In this document: piece by piece, positions 17,597 through 26,633 of the stretch
How the letters are laid out: every line of letters begins with the position of its first letter
Numbering within the stretch: the stretch's first letter is position 1
Assembly (NCBI RefSeq): GCF_001483745.1
Contig: NZ_LQBL01000033.1
Span: forward strand, 83,182 to 147,181
Source: Serinicoccus chungangensis
Lineage (GTDB): Bacteria > Actinomycetota > Actinomycetes > Actinomycetales > Dermatophilaceae
DNA length: 64,000 bases
Reading direction: 5' to 3'
Made by a program: the position numbers and the translations under genes
The notes under the pieces: generated by a model
Told to the model about the DNA's origin: nothing
Seen by the model: the letters and a program-made list of their open reading frames with translations, nothing else
Databases searched by the model: none

Positions 17597-19216
17597 CTAG
17601 AGCACCATGCCCAGGGCGAAGGGTCCGATCAGCACCGTGAAGAGGGTGATGAGGACCACGCCGACGACGTTGAGGACGATTCCACCACGCGCCATCTCCT
17701 GGATCTTCACCGCCCCCGTGCCGAAGACGATCGCGTTGGGCGGGGTGCCGACCGGGAGCATGAAGGCGCAGGTCGCGGCCAGCGCTGCCGGGATGAGCAG
17801 CGTCATCGGGTCGACACCGATGCCGACGGCGACACCGCCGAGCACCGGGATGAAGGTCGCGGCCGTGGCGGTGTTGCTGGTCACCTCGGTGAGGAAGAGC
17901 ACGATGGTCACGACGGCGGCGAGCAGCAGCACGATCGGCAGCGCCCCGAGGCCGGTCACCTGGGTGCCGAACCACTCGTCCAGGCCGGTGCCGGCCACCG
18001 CGGCGGCCAGGCTCAGGCCGCCGCCGAAGAGCAGCAGCACGCCCCAGGGCAGACCTTCCTCGGCGTCGTCCCACTCCAGCGTCATCCTGCCCTCGCGGTC
18101 GCCGGGGACGAGGAAGAGCACCAGCCCGGCGCCGATCGCGATGGCGGTGTCGTCGAGCTCGCCCAGCCAGGCCGCGTTCTCGGCGAGGACGGGGATGTTC
18201 GACAGCAGACCGGGGACGATCCACAGGAAGGCGGCGCCGCAGAAGACGGTGAGCACGACCTTCTCGCCCTGGCTCATCGGGCCCAGCTGGTCGATCTCGT
18301 GGTCGATGAGCTCGCGCCCGCCCGGGATCTCCTGCAGCTTGAAACGGAACATGAGGCGGGTGATGAGCATCCACGCCAGTCCGATGAAGACCACGACGAT
18401 GGGCACGCCCAGCAGCATCCAGGCGAGGAAGCCCACCTCCTGGTCGAGCTCGTCGGCCAGGTAGCCGGCGACGATGGCGTTGGGCGGGCTGCCGAGCAGC
18501 GTGCCCAGGCCCCCGATGGAGGCGGCCCAGGCGATCGAGAGGACGAGGGCGACACCGAAGAGGCGGACGTCCGGGTCGTTGACCACGTCGCTCACCGCCC
18601 GGCCCTGGCCCACCTCGTCGGCCACGTCCCCGTCGGCCACGGGCGCCGAGGCGGAGGCCGCCTGCCGGCTGTTCTCCACGACGAGCGCGAGCACCGAGAT
18701 GCCGATGGGCAGCATCATCAGGGTGGTCGCGGTGTTGGAGACCCACATCGACAGGAAGGCGGTGGAGATCATCATCCCGAGGATGATGCGCCGCGGGTGG
18801 GTGCCGACCCGGCGCAGCGTGAGCAGGGCGATCCGCCGGTGCAGGTTCCACTTCTGCATCGCGATGGCGATGAGGAAGCCGCCGAGGAAGAGGAAGACGA
18901 TGGAGTTGGCGTAGGGGGCCGTGGCATCCGCGACCCCGAGACCGGTGAGCGGCGGGATGAGGACGATGGGCAGCAGCGAGGTCGCCGCCAGCGGGATCGC
19001 CTCGGTCATCCACCAGACCGCCATGAGCACCGCGACCGCCGCGACGAAGCGCGCGTCGCCGGACATGTCCGCCCCGCCGAGCAGGAGGTACACCAGCACG
19101 GCGAGACCCACGCCCCCGAGCCGGAAGGCCCAGGTCCGGCCGGCCGGACGAGGTGGTTCGCGGTCGCTCGGCTCGTAGTCGTACTCGCCCTGCTCCCGCA
19201 CGATCTCGCTGCTCAT
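17597..19216 (-). CDS. DASS/SLC13-family anion:sodium symporter
   Basis: A 539-residue membrane protein of the divalent anion:Na+ symporter family, whose members import citrate, succinate or other dicarboxylates. The two SNT-type sodium-site motifs are visible: WVSNTATTLMMLP in the first half and TEVTSNTATAATFIP in the second. IGSPPNA-like GTLLGSPPNAIVAG and GTPPNAIVFGTG form the paired re-entrant hairpins. GAGGGG lies 8 bases before the ATG at 19214-19216. It stands alone with its own promoter region; the substrate is inferred only at class level. Confidence 0.9.
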   Translation of the reverse strand: MSSEIVREQGEYDYEPSDREPPRPAGRTWAFRLGGVGLAVLVYLLLGGADMSGDARFVAAVAVLMAVWWMTEAIPLAATSLLPIVLIPPLTGLGVADATAPYANSIVFLFLGGFLIAIAMQKWNLHRRIALLTLRRVGTHPRRIILGMMISTAFLSMWVSNTATTLMMLPIGISVLALVVENSRQAASASAPVADGDVADEVGQGRAVSDVVNDPDVRLFGVALVLSIAWAASIGGLGTLLGSPPNAIVAGYLADELDQEVGFLAWMLLGVPIVVVFIGLAWMLITRLMFRFKLQEIPGGRELIDHEIDQLGPMSQGEKVVLTVFCGAAFLWIVPGLLSNIPVLAENAAWLGELDDTAIAIGAGLVLFLVPGDREGRMTLEWDDAEEGLPWGVLLLFGGGLSLAAAVAGTGLDEWFGTQVTGLGALPIVLLLAAVVTIVLFLTEVTSNTATAATFIPVLGGVAVGIGVDPMTLLIPAALAATCAFMLPVGTPPNAIVFGTGAVKIQEMARGGIVLNVVGVVLITLFTVLIGPFALGMVL

Positions 19217-19326
19217 CCGTCCAACCCCTCTCACGCCGATGTGACCGGCTCAACCTAACGCACGGCCGGTCCCGGTGGCCGGACGTTGACGCAGGGAGAA
19301 GCCGGGAGTCGGCATACCCTGGAGGT

Positions 19327-20361
19327 ATGAGTCGTCCCCACCTGTGGATCCGCGCCGAGGCCCGCCCGGGCGAGCAGCGCGTGCCGATCGTCCCCGCCGA
19401 CGCCGCCCGGCTGGTGGCCGACGGGTATGTCGTGACGGTCGAGGAGTCGCCGAGCCGGGTCGTCGACCTCGAGGAGTACGTCGAGGCCGGGTGCTCGGTC
19501 GCGCCCTACGGATCGTGGATCGACGCGCCCGAGGGCGCGGTCGTCGTGGGGATCAAGGAGCTGCCGGAGGACCCGGCCGACCTGGCGCACACCCACGTCT
19601 TCTTCGCGCACGCCTACAAGGGGCAGGAGGGCGCCGACGTCACCCTCGACCGGTTCCGTCGCGGTGGCGGTGAGCTGCTGGACGTGGAGTACCTCACGCT
19701 TGACGGCCGACGGGTCGTCGCCTTCGGCTTCTGGGCCGGCTACGTCGGAGCGGCGCTCTCGGTGCTGCGGCACCGCGGCCTGCTGGACGGTGGCGTGGCC
19801 CCCATGGCCCGGGAGGACCTGGACGCGCAGCTGCGCGGCAGCGCCGAGGGACGCGAGCCCGAGCGGGCGCTGGTCATCGGCTCGCGCGGGCGCTCGGGCC
19901 GGGGTGCGGTCGAGGCGCTCGAGCTCGCCGGGTGCGCGGTGACCCGCTGGGACCGCGGCGACACCGTCACCCTGGACAAGGCGGCCCTGCTGGAGCACGA
20001 CATCCTCGTCAACTGCGTGGTGAGCAGCACCCCGCGCGAGCCGTTCGTCACCGCCGCCGACGTCCCGGTGCCGCGCCGGCTGCGCACCATCGGCGACGTG
20101 ACCTGCGACGTGACCTCGGACAACAACCTGCTACCGGTCAACACCGCCATCACCTCGTGGGCCGAGCCGGTGCGGGACGTGGGCACGACCGAGCACCCGC
20201 TCGACGTCATCGCGATCGACAACCTGCCCTCGCTGCTGCCGCTGGAGTCCTCGGTCAGCTTCTCCGCCGAGCTCACCCCGCTGCTGGAGGACCTCGCCGA
20301 GCGCCGCGGCCCCTGGGCCGCGAGCCTGGAGTGGTTCCGCCGGCACGTGCCCACGGGCTAG
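19327..20361 (+). CDS. Saccharopine-dehydrogenase-like oxidoreductase (Lys1/alanine dehydrogenase fold)
   Basis: A 344-residue two-domain NAD-dependent dehydrogenase. RAEARPGEQRVPIVPADAARL matches the N-terminal domain of the alanine dehydrogenase/transhydrogenase and Lys1 saccharopine dehydrogenase superfamily. KELPEDPADLAHTHVFFAHA, GFWAGYVGAA and IGDVTCDVTSDN match Lys1 (lysine-forming) enzymes. A lysine or alpha-aminoadipate role is plausible, but bacteria with this gene often lack a full saccharopine route, so the substrate is open. TACCCT at 19315-19320 lies 6 bases before the ATG (leaderless pattern). A 32-bp repeat array starts right after its stop. Confidence 0.82.
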   Translation: MSRPHLWIRAEARPGEQRVPIVPADAARLVADGYVVTVEESPSRVVDLEEYVEAGCSVAPYGSWIDAPEGAVVVGIKELPEDPADLAHTHVFFAHAYKGQEGADVTLDRFRRGGGELLDVEYLTLDGRRVVAFGFWAGYVGAALSVLRHRGLLDGGVAPMAREDLDAQLRGSAEGREPERALVIGSRGRSGRGAVEALELAGCAVTRWDRGDTVTLDKAALLEHDILVNCVVSSTPREPFVTAADVPVPRRLRTIGDVTCDVTSDNNLLPVNTAITSWAEPVRDVGTTEHPLDVIAIDNLPSLLPLESSVSFSAELTPLLEDLAERRGPWAASLEWFRRHVPTG

Positions 20362-20366
20362 GGACC

Positions 20367-20524
20367 ACACCCCACCGGGCGCCGCGAGTGGTTGCCCGAC
20401 ACCCCACCGGGCGCCGCGAGTGGTTGCCCGACACCCCACCGGGCGCCGCGACTGGTTGCCTCACACCCCACCGAGCGCCGCGAATGGTTGCCGGACACCC
20501 CACCGAGCGCCGCGAAGGGTGGTC
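20367..20524. repeat. 32-bp tandem repeat array, five units
   Basis: CCCACCG[G/A]GCGCCGCGA recurs at 20371, 20403, 20435, 20467 and 20499, exactly 32 bases apart, with GTGGTTGCC-type tails. Units 4 and 5 carry an A for G change and the fifth decays. There is no unique spacer, so this is not a CRISPR. It lies between convergent genes. The same unit occurs at 37632-37751 and once inside cobQ (47886-47913). Confidence 0.85.
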
Positions 20525-20531
20525 GCTGCGG

Positions 20532-21107
20532 TCAGCGCTTCTGCGTCCAGCGCCAGCCCCGCGGCGGCTTGGACCCGTCGTCCGGCAGCATCGTGCGGAC
20601 CCGCACGTCGCCGAGCAGGCTGGTGGCGTTGACCCGGACGCACGCCCCGGTCTCGGGCACCCCCTGAGCAGCCGGGTCGACGTCGTGGCGCAGGTCTCCC
20701 ATGAGGGTGAAGCCCTGCAGCTCCACCCGGGTCCCGGCCGGCACGACGATCTTGACGTCACCCATCCCGGTGTAGGTCGAGATGTCCACAGTCTCCCCGG
20801 GACGGAGCACCTCGCGAAGGTCCAGCTTGACGTCGCCGAGGAACATCACGAGCGTCGTGCGCTCGGCGACCTGCCAGGAACCGGTGCGGGTGATGTCGCC
20901 CAGGAGCGTGCCCATGGTCTGGCTCGGCTGGCGGCCCCGGACCTGGGAGCCGGACGACGTCGCCGGGGCGTACCGGTCGCCCACCTCCTCGCGCGGCACG
21001 GGCCGCTCCCCCGGCTGGGGGATCGCCGGCCGCCACTCGGGCGGGACCTCGGAGGGGCCGTCGTACCGGCCCTCGGGCGACGGACCGGGAGTGGTGGGGT
21101 TCGCCAT
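20532..21107 (-). CDS. LiaF-like protein (LiaF transmembrane-less C-terminal domain)
   Basis: 191 residues: a Pro/Gly-rich N-terminal half without membrane segments, then a LiaF C-terminal (DUF2154-like) beta-helix region near residues 75-175 with repeating GD-V motifs (MFLGDVKLDL, GMGDVKIVVPAG, LMGDLRHD, LLGDVRVRTM). In Bacillus LiaF silences the cell-wall stress system LiaRS; actinobacterial soluble versions are uncharacterised. TAGGGT at 21115-21120 lies 7 bases before the ATG chosen at 21107, so the upstream in-frame ATG at 21116 is rejected. No liaRS-like genes adjoin it. Confidence 0.75.
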   Translation of the reverse strand: MANPTTPGPSPEGRYDGPSEVPPEWRPAIPQPGERPVPREEVGDRYAPATSSGSQVRGRQPSQTMGTLLGDITRTGSWQVAERTTLVMFLGDVKLDLREVLRPGETVDISTYTGMGDVKIVVPAGTRVELQGFTLMGDLRHDVDPAAQGVPETGACVRVNATSLLGDVRVRTMLPDDGSKPPRGWRWTQKR

Positions 21108-21210
21108 ACCGCCCACCCTAGCCGTGCTCCCGGCCGGTGAACGGTGACAGCCGTCAGCCCGTAGCGGCCCCGCCCGACGCGACGCGGGGTCGTCTGCCGC
21201 GCGCCGTGGG

Positions 21211-22446
21211 TCAGCGGAAGGCGCTGGTGCCCGTCACCGCCCGACCGACCAGGAGGGACTGGACGGTCCGGCTGCCCTCGTAGGTGTAGGTCGCCTCGAG
21301 GTCGGCGAAGTGCCGCGCGACGTGGTGGTCGAGCAGGATGCCGTTGCCGCCCAGCATGTCGCGGGCGGTCGCCACGACCTCGCGGGCCGCCGTCGTCGTG
21401 TGCAGCTTGGCCATGGCGGCGTGCTCGATGGTGCAGCGCCCCTGGTCCTGCAGCTGGCTCATCCGCGTGCACATGAGCTGCATCGAGGTGATGAGGGTGA
21501 CCATCCGGGCGAGGTCGTCCTGGACGAGCTGGTTCTTGGCCAGCGGGCGACCGAACTGCTCCCGGCGCAGGGCGTAGGTGAGCGCGCCCTCGTAGGCCGC
21601 GATCGCGTGGCCGATCGCCTCCCACGCCACCGCCTGACGGGACCGGGCCAGCACCCGGTTGGTGTCGGCGAAGGTGCGCGCCTCCGCGAGCCGGTGGTCG
21701 GCCGGCACCCGCACCCCGTCGAGGCGGATGTGGGCCTGCCACACGCCGCGGTTGCTGATCTTGCCGTCGATGACCTGCGCGTCCCACCCGTCCAGCTCCT
21801 GCGGCGCCTCGACGACGAAGCCGCCCACGTCCCCGTCGTCGTCGCGCGCCCAGACCACCACCAGGTCGGCGACGGAGCCGTTGCCGATCCACCGCTTGGC
21901 GCCGTCCAGCACCCAGTGGTCGCCGTCCCGCCGCGCCCGCGTCTCCATGCTCACCACGTCCGAGCCGTGCGTGGGCTCGGTGAGGGCGACGGCACCGACC
22001 GTCTCGACCCGCGCCATCCCCGGCAGCCAGCGCTGCCGCTGCTCCTCGCTGCCCAGCAGGTGCACCGAGGTCATCGCCAACCCGGAGTGGACCGCGTTGA
22101 AGGTCGCGATGGAGCCGTCGCCCCGGGCCAGCTCGGCGCACATCACGCCGTCGGCGAGCGCCGACACCCCCGCGCAGCCGTAACCCTCGATCGAGGCCCC
22201 CGCGACCCGGGTGGCGGCATAGCCCGGCAGCATCTCGGCGGGGTACCGCGCGGCCTCCCACCACTCCTGCGCGGCCGGCACGACCGCCTCGTCGCACCAG
22301 CGCCGCACCCCGTCGCGCAGCTCCCGCTCCTGCGGGGTGAGCAGCTCGTCGAGGTGCAGGAAGTCGGTCCCGCGGGCCAGCCCCAGGTCGGCACCCTCCG
22401 GCATCCCTCGGTCGGACTCGGGCATCGGCTCCGGCGCGTCGCTCAT
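21211..22446 (-). CDS. Acyl-CoA dehydrogenase, glutaryl-CoA dehydrogenase-like
   Basis: A 411-residue FAD-dependent acyl-CoA dehydrogenase. ALTEPTHGSD is the FAD/acyl binding motif, WIGNGSVADLVVVWA the middle beta domain, and ATYTYEGSRTVQSLLVGRAVTG (shown in part) the C-terminal active site with the catalytic Glu in the TYEG context typical of glutaryl-CoA dehydrogenases. Decarboxylation of glutaryl-CoA from lysine or tryptophan breakdown is plausible, and the nearby saccharopine-type dehydrogenase fits loosely. TACCCT at 22453-22458 lies 6 bases before the ATG (leaderless pattern). Confidence 0.88.
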   Translation of the reverse strand: MSDAPEPMPESDRGMPEGADLGLARGTDFLHLDELLTPQERELRDGVRRWCDEAVVPAAQEWWEAARYPAEMLPGYAATRVAGASIEGYGCAGVSALADGVMCAELARGDGSIATFNAVHSGLAMTSVHLLGSEEQRQRWLPGMARVETVGAVALTEPTHGSDVVSMETRARRDGDHWVLDGAKRWIGNGSVADLVVVWARDDDGDVGGFVVEAPQELDGWDAQVIDGKISNRGVWQAHIRLDGVRVPADHRLAEARTFADTNRVLARSRQAVAWEAIGHAIAAYEGALTYALRREQFGRPLAKNQLVQDDLARMVTLITSMQLMCTRMSQLQDQGRCTIEHAAMAKLHTTTAAREVVATARDMLGGNGILLDHHVARHFADLEATYTYEGSRTVQSLLVGRAVTGTSAFR

Positions 22447-22477
22447 GCCTTGAGGGTATGCCGCAGGTCCGACACGC

Positions 22478-23275
22478 TCAGCCGAGGGGATGGGCGTGGG
22501 TCAGGCCCGGCGCACGGCCGGGCTCGATGAACCACTCGTCGCCGAACATCGCGGCGAACTGCTCCGAGGGCATACCGAGCATCCACCCGACGTCCTCCTG
22601 GCTGGCGTGCGCGGAGAGCGCGGCCCGCTTGGTGGCGATGACCTCGCGCACGTCGACGTGCCAGTGGATCTCCGCCTCCGGGGTGCCCATGGGGTTGCCG
22701 TCGTCGGCCGGCCCGTCGGGGTCGAAGTCCTCGTCCTCCCCGATCGTGCCGGCCTGCCGCGCCGCCTCGACCATCCGGCGCACGTGGTCGCGGTTCATGG
22801 TGTTCTCCAGCAGCCGCGGTCGACGGGAGGCGAGCTCGGCCGCCCGGTGCGCGACGGCGTGCACCTTGACGTGGTCGGGGTGGCCGTAGCCGCCGTGCCA
22901 GTCGTAGCCGACGAGGACGTCGGCGTCCTCCTCGTCGAGGACCGCGGCCAGCCGGCGGGCCGCCTCCTCGGTGTCGGCGGAGTGGAAGGACTGCTCGTGG
23001 GCGTTCTGCTCCCACCCGGTCATGCCCGAGTCGGCGTAGCCCAGCCAGGCGATCCGGTCCGTCCCCAGCACCTGGCCGGCGGCCTGCGCCTCGGCGCGTC
23101 GCCGGTCGACCACGGTCTCGCCCTCGCGCAGGTCGGGCGGCAGGGTGCCGTGGTCGCCGTGGGTGGCGAAGACGATGACCACGCGGTGGCCGGCGTCGAC
23201 GGCCAGCCGCGTCGTGCCGGCCGTGCCGCTGGCCTCGTCGTCGGGATGGGCGTGCAGGAGGACGATCGTGCTCAC
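22478..23275 (-). CDS. PIG-L family zinc deacetylase
   Basis: A 265-residue LmbE/PIG-L deacetylase. The zinc motif AHPDDE lies at residues 9-14 and the third ligand in HPDHVKVH. The family includes MshB and Mca of mycothiol metabolism. This member's C-terminal region (MGTPEAEIHWHVDV, then GWMLGMPSEQFAAMFGDEWF) resembles the uncharacterised actinobacterial PIG-L group more than MshB. A GTG start is chosen because TATCGT at 23282-23287 lies 6 bases upstream (leaderless pattern). It is 31 bases upstream of the acyl-CoA dehydrogenase gene. Confidence 0.85.
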   Translation of the reverse strand: MSTIVLLHAHPDDEASGTAGTTRLAVDAGHRVVIVFATHGDHGTLPPDLREGETVVDRRRAEAQAAGQVLGTDRIAWLGYADSGMTGWEQNAHEQSFHSADTEEAARRLAAVLDEEDADVLVGYDWHGGYGHPDHVKVHAVAHRAAELASRRPRLLENTMNRDHVRRMVEAARQAGTIGEDEDFDPDGPADDGNPMGTPEAEIHWHVDVREVIATKRAALSAHASQEDVGWMLGMPSEQFAAMFGDEWFIEPGRAPGLTHAHPLG

Positions 23276-23363
23276 GGGCTCACGATAGGTCGCCCTGCCG
23301 ACAGACCCACCATCCGCGCCCGGTGCCCCCGCCGCCCGGCACCACCCGTCGTCCGTGGGGTCC

Positions 23364-25151
23364 TCAGCCCCGCAGGTCGGGGAAGTCGGTGTCCCTCCAC
23401 TCGGTCGGCGCGTCGCCCGCCCCCGCGCCCGACGCGGCCCCGGCCGCGGTGCCGACGGCGCCGCCGGCCCCCGAACCCGCGGCCAGCTGCTCCTCGCGCG
23501 CCCGCAGCTCGACCCGGCGGATCTTGCCGCTGATGGTCTTCGGCAGCTCGGAGAACTCCAGCCGGCGGACCCGCTGCCAGGGCTGCAGGTGCTCGCGGGC
23601 GTGGGCCAGGATCGAGCGCGCGGTCTCGGCGGTCGGCTCGTGCCCGGCGACCAGGGTGACGTAGGCCTTGGGCACCGACAGGCGCACCTCGTCGGGTGCG
23701 GGCACCACGGCCGCCTCGGCGACCGCCGGGTGCTCGATGAGCACCGACTCCAGCTCGAACGGGCTGATCTTGTAGTCGCTCGCCTTGAAGACGTCGTCGG
23801 TGCGCCCGACGTAGGTGATCATGCCGGTCGCGTCCCGCTCGGCGACGTCGCCGGTGTGGTAGTAACCGCCGGTCATCGCCTCGGCGTTGCGCTCGTCGTC
23901 CCCCTGGTAGCCGGTCATGAGCGCCACCGGCGACGCGGACAGGTCGAGACAGATCTCGCCCTCCCCCGGGCCCTCGACCACCCGCCCCGTCTGCGGGTCG
24001 ACGAGCACGGAGGGGATGCCGGGCAGCGGCATACTCATCGACCCGGGCTTGACCCGGTCCCCCGGGCAGTTCCCGATCTGCGCGGTGGTCTCGGTCTGGC
24101 CGTAGCCGTCGCGCAGGGTCAGGCCCCACTGCCGCTGCACCTGGGTGATGACCTCGGGGTTGAGCGGCTCGCCCGCGCCGATCACCTCGCGCAGGGCGCC
24201 GGGGCCGCCGGAGAGGTCGGCGTTGATGAGCATGCGCCAGACCGTCGGCGGGGCGCACAGGCTGGTGACCCGGTGCCGGCGCACCACCTGGAGGAGGGCG
24301 TCGGGGTCGAACCGCCGGTAGGCGTGCACCAGGATCGTCGCCTCGGCGATCCAGGGCGCGAAGAAGCAGCTCCAGGCGTGCTTGGCCCAGCCGGGGCTGG
24401 AGATGTTGAGGTGGACGTCGCCGGGGCGCAGCCCGAGCCAGTACGTCGTCGAGAGGTGGCCCACCGGGTAGCTCACCTGGGTGTGCTCGACGAGCTTGGG
24501 CCGGTTGGTGGTGCCGGAGGTGAAGTAGAGCAGGAGCCGGTCGTCGGGGCCGGTGCCCGGGTGCTCGGCGCGGCTCACGTGCTCGGTGTATGCCGTCCGC
24601 AGGTCGGTCCAGCCCGCGGCCTCTCCCACGGACAGGCGCGCGTAGTCGCCCGGTACCTCCTCGAACCGGTCCGTGTCGGCGGCGTCCACGACCACGGCCC
24701 GGGCGCCGCCACGCTCCAGCCGGTCGCGCAGGTCGGAGGGACCGGCCGCGGTGGTGGTCGGCATGAGGACGGCCCCCAGCTTCATCACCCCGAGCATGGT
24801 GTCCCACAGCTCGACCTGGTTGCCCAGCATGACCATGACGCTGTCGCCGCGGCCGATGCCCTGGTGGGCCAGCAGGGCCGCGACCTGGTCGGAGCGGGTG
24901 GCCACCTCGTCGAAGGTCAGCGTCTCGTCCGAGCCGTCCTCCTGGACGACGACCAGCGCGGGTGCGTCGTTGCCGCGGGCGATCGCGTCGAACCAGTCCA
25001 CCGCCCAGTTGAAGCGCTCGCCCACGACCGGGTAGCGGAACTCCTCCCGTGCCCGTCCCGGGTCGCCGTAGAGCTCGAGGAGCTGGTCACGGGCGGCGCG
25101 GTAGGCCGGGTGCGGCGAGCGGACGGGGTGGTCGGTCGACATCGGCGTCAT
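23364..25151 (-). CDS. Acyl-CoA synthetase (AMP-forming)
   Basis: A 595-residue ANL-superfamily enzyme that activates a carboxylic acid through an acyl-adenylate to the CoA thioester. Visible motifs: YFTSGTTNRPKLVEH (P-loop), DGYGQTET (A5), YHTGDVAERD (A7), KASDYKISPFELE (hinge) and KTISGKIRRVEL with the catalytic Lys. Length and hinge resemble acetyl/medium-chain acyl-CoA synthetases. About 40 residues after the catalytic Lys form a Gly/Ala-rich low-complexity tail. TAGGGA lies 7 bases before ATG 25151, a near fit to the leaderless pattern; ATG 25142 with GGAGG upstream is an alternative. Confidence 0.88.
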   Translation of the reverse strand: MTPMSTDHPVRSPHPAYRAARDQLLELYGDPGRAREEFRYPVVGERFNWAVDWFDAIARGNDAPALVVVQEDGSDETLTFDEVATRSDQVAALLAHQGIGRGDSVMVMLGNQVELWDTMLGVMKLGAVLMPTTTAAGPSDLRDRLERGGARAVVVDAADTDRFEEVPGDYARLSVGEAAGWTDLRTAYTEHVSRAEHPGTGPDDRLLLYFTSGTTNRPKLVEHTQVSYPVGHLSTTYWLGLRPGDVHLNISSPGWAKHAWSCFFAPWIAEATILVHAYRRFDPDALLQVVRRHRVTSLCAPPTVWRMLINADLSGGPGALREVIGAGEPLNPEVITQVQRQWGLTLRDGYGQTETTAQIGNCPGDRVKPGSMSMPLPGIPSVLVDPQTGRVVEGPGEGEICLDLSASPVALMTGYQGDDERNAEAMTGGYYHTGDVAERDATGMITYVGRTDDVFKASDYKISPFELESVLIEHPAVAEAAVVPAPDEVRLSVPKAYVTLVAGHEPTAETARSILAHAREHLQPWQRVRRLEFSELPKTISGKIRRVELRAREEQLAAGSGAGGAVGTAAGAASGAGAGDAPTEWRDTDFPDLRG

Positions 25152-25238
25152 ACCTCCATCCCTACACCGGGGCGGGTATGCCTGTCAGCAGGAGGCTTGG
25201 GCGCGCCACTGTCGGACCCCCGCCCTAGAGTCGGTCCC

Positions 25239-25541
25239 ATGACGAACCCCATGGACGACCAGACCCAGACCGGCGGCCCCGACGCGGGCGCCGGCGCAGC
25301 CGAGGACGCCGACATGCTGGGTGCCCCCAGCCCGCAGTCCCCGGACGACCAGCTCGAGCGCGACCCGGAGAACTGGACCACCGGGGACGACCCGGCCACC
25401 GAGGCCCAGAAGTCCTACCTCGACCGGCTGGCCAGTGCCGCCGGCGAGCAGATCCCGGCCGAGGGGCTCACCCAGGCCAAGGCCTCCGAGCACATCGACC
25501 GCCTCCAGTCCGCGACCGGCATGGAGCCGCGCGAGTCCTGA
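25239..25541 (+). CDS. DUF3072 family small protein
   Basis: 100 residues. An acidic, disordered first half is followed by DPATEAQKSYLDRLASAAGE and LTQAKASEHIDRLQ, the DUF3072 signature, a short helical module found in actinobacteria with no known biochemical role. TAGAGT at 25226-25231 lies 7 bases before the ATG and no ribosome binding site is present (leaderless pattern). It is divergent from the acyl-CoA synthetase gene. Confidence 0.8.
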   Translation: MTNPMDDQTQTGGPDAGAGAAEDADMLGAPSPQSPDDQLERDPENWTTGDDPATEAQKSYLDRLASAAGEQIPAEGLTQAKASEHIDRLQSATGMEPRES

Positions 25542-25613
25542 GTCCCACCGGCAGGGGACCGACCGGCGACCCCGGCCGGGTGACGTGGCCGCCGGCGGAG
25601 GACGGCAGACCCG

Positions 25614-26528
25614 TCAGGCGGTGGCGGTGTTCGCACCCCACACCCGACGGACCTCGGCCGCCACCGAGGCGACCGCGGGGCGTCGCTCGCTGGAGTCGCG
25701 GTGCACGAGCATCACGCGCCGGGTGGGGGGGTCCTTCACCGGCAGGGCGACGACGGCGTCGGGCAGCTCGGGGCGGCCCAGCCGCGGCATGAGACCGATG
25801 CCGAAGCCGGCCTCCACGAGGGCGATCTTGCTGGGGTGGGTGTCGGCGGTCGCGGCGATCCGGTAGTCCAGGTGGCGCTCGCGCAGCGCGGTGAGCAACC
25901 AGTCGCTGAAGACCCCCGGCGAGTCGTCCACCCAGTCCCGTCCCCCGCAGTCCCGCAGGTCGACGATGCCGTGACGACCGATGCGCAGGTCGTGGTCGTG
26001 CCGGGCGATGAGGTCGACGACGTCGTTGCCCAGCACGGTGGACACCAGCCCCTCCGGCAGGGCCTTGTGGTAGTCGGTCCAGTCGTGCACCACGGCGAGG
26101 TCGACCTCGCCGCGGCGCAGCGCCCGCAGCGATCCCTCCGGGGTGAGCTCGCGCACGGTCAGGCGCAGCAGCGGGTAGAGCTCACGCAGGGTGGGCACGG
26201 TCGGCGCGAGCAGGCCGACGATGCCGGTGGGGAACGACGACAGCACCAGCGGACCCGAGACGTCGCTGGTCAGGTGCTCCAGCTCGGCTCGAGCGGCCTC
26301 GTCCAGCTGCTCCACCTGCGCGGCCAGCCGCACCAGCACCTCGGCGGCGTCGGTGGGGACGACGTTGCGGCCACGGCGGACGAGGACGGGCTGTCCCACC
26401 TCCTTCTGGAGGCGGGTCAGCTGCTGGCTGACGGCGGAGGCCGTGAGGCCGAGACGGTCGGCCGCGGCCAGCACCGTGCCCTCTTCGACGACGGCCTTCA
26501 GACTGACCAGGTGCTCGGGCGAGAACAT
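25614..26528 (-). CDS. LysR-type regulator facing the microprotein genes
   Basis: 304 residues. The winged helix-turn-helix is at the N terminus (LAAADRLGLTASAVSQQLTR), followed by the linker helix and a periplasmic-binding-like effector domain (GPLVLSSFPTGIVGLLAP, then GEVDLAVVHDW). The ATG at 26526-26528 is chosen over 26537 because TAAGAT at 26536-26541 lies 7 bases upstream. That -10 overlaps the dyad at 26538-26555, the layout of an autoregulated LysR gene. It is divergent from the first microprotein gene, whose promoter shares the dyad. The coinducer is unknown. Confidence 0.9.
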   Translation of the reverse strand: MFSPEHLVSLKAVVEEGTVLAAADRLGLTASAVSQQLTRLQKEVGQPVLVRRGRNVVPTDAAEVLVRLAAQVEQLDEAARAELEHLTSDVSGPLVLSSFPTGIVGLLAPTVPTLRELYPLLRLTVRELTPEGSLRALRRGEVDLAVVHDWTDYHKALPEGLVSTVLGNDVVDLIARHDHDLRIGRHGIVDLRDCGGRDWVDDSPGVFSDWLLTALRERHLDYRIAATADTHPSKIALVEAGFGIGLMPRLGRPELPDAVVALPVKDPPTRRVMLVHRDSSERRPAVASVAAEVRRVWGANTATA

Positions 26529-26537
26529 GCAGCGCAT

Positions 26538-26555
26538 CTTACACGTACCGATAAG
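26538..26555. promoter_or_regulatory. LysR dyad, copy 1 (shared by lysR and microprotein gene 1)
   Basis: CTTACACGTACCGATAAG: an outer CTTA/TAAG inverted repeat of LysR type. It overlaps the lysR -10 box and is centred about 54 bases upstream of the predicted start of transcription of the microprotein gene, the normal activation site for LysR proteins. Copy 2 at 26882-26899 keeps the arms but changes inner bases, which is evidence that the arms are under selection. Confidence 0.7.
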
Positions 26556-26565
26556 AAATGTCCGT

Positions 26566-26594
26566 TTGTGCTAAAGCAATAATGCTGTCAGAGT
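26566..26594 (+). promoter_or_regulatory. Promoter of microprotein gene 1
   Basis: TTGTGC (26566-26571), 17 bases, then CAGAGT (26589-26594). The CANNNT -10 form matches -10 hexamers seen before other genes in this window. Copy 2 has the same -35, the same 17-base spacing and CAGACT. The 5' untranslated leader would be about 33 bases. Confidence 0.6.
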
Positions 26595-26633
26595 ATTCAT
26601 TGTCAGATCCCGACGCGAAGAAAGGTGGCCACC

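Noticed and set aside
20367-20524. Possible CRISPR array, because of the regular 32-base spacing
   Set aside because: Units are contiguous with no unique spacers, and no cas genes are present; it is a simple tandem repeat.
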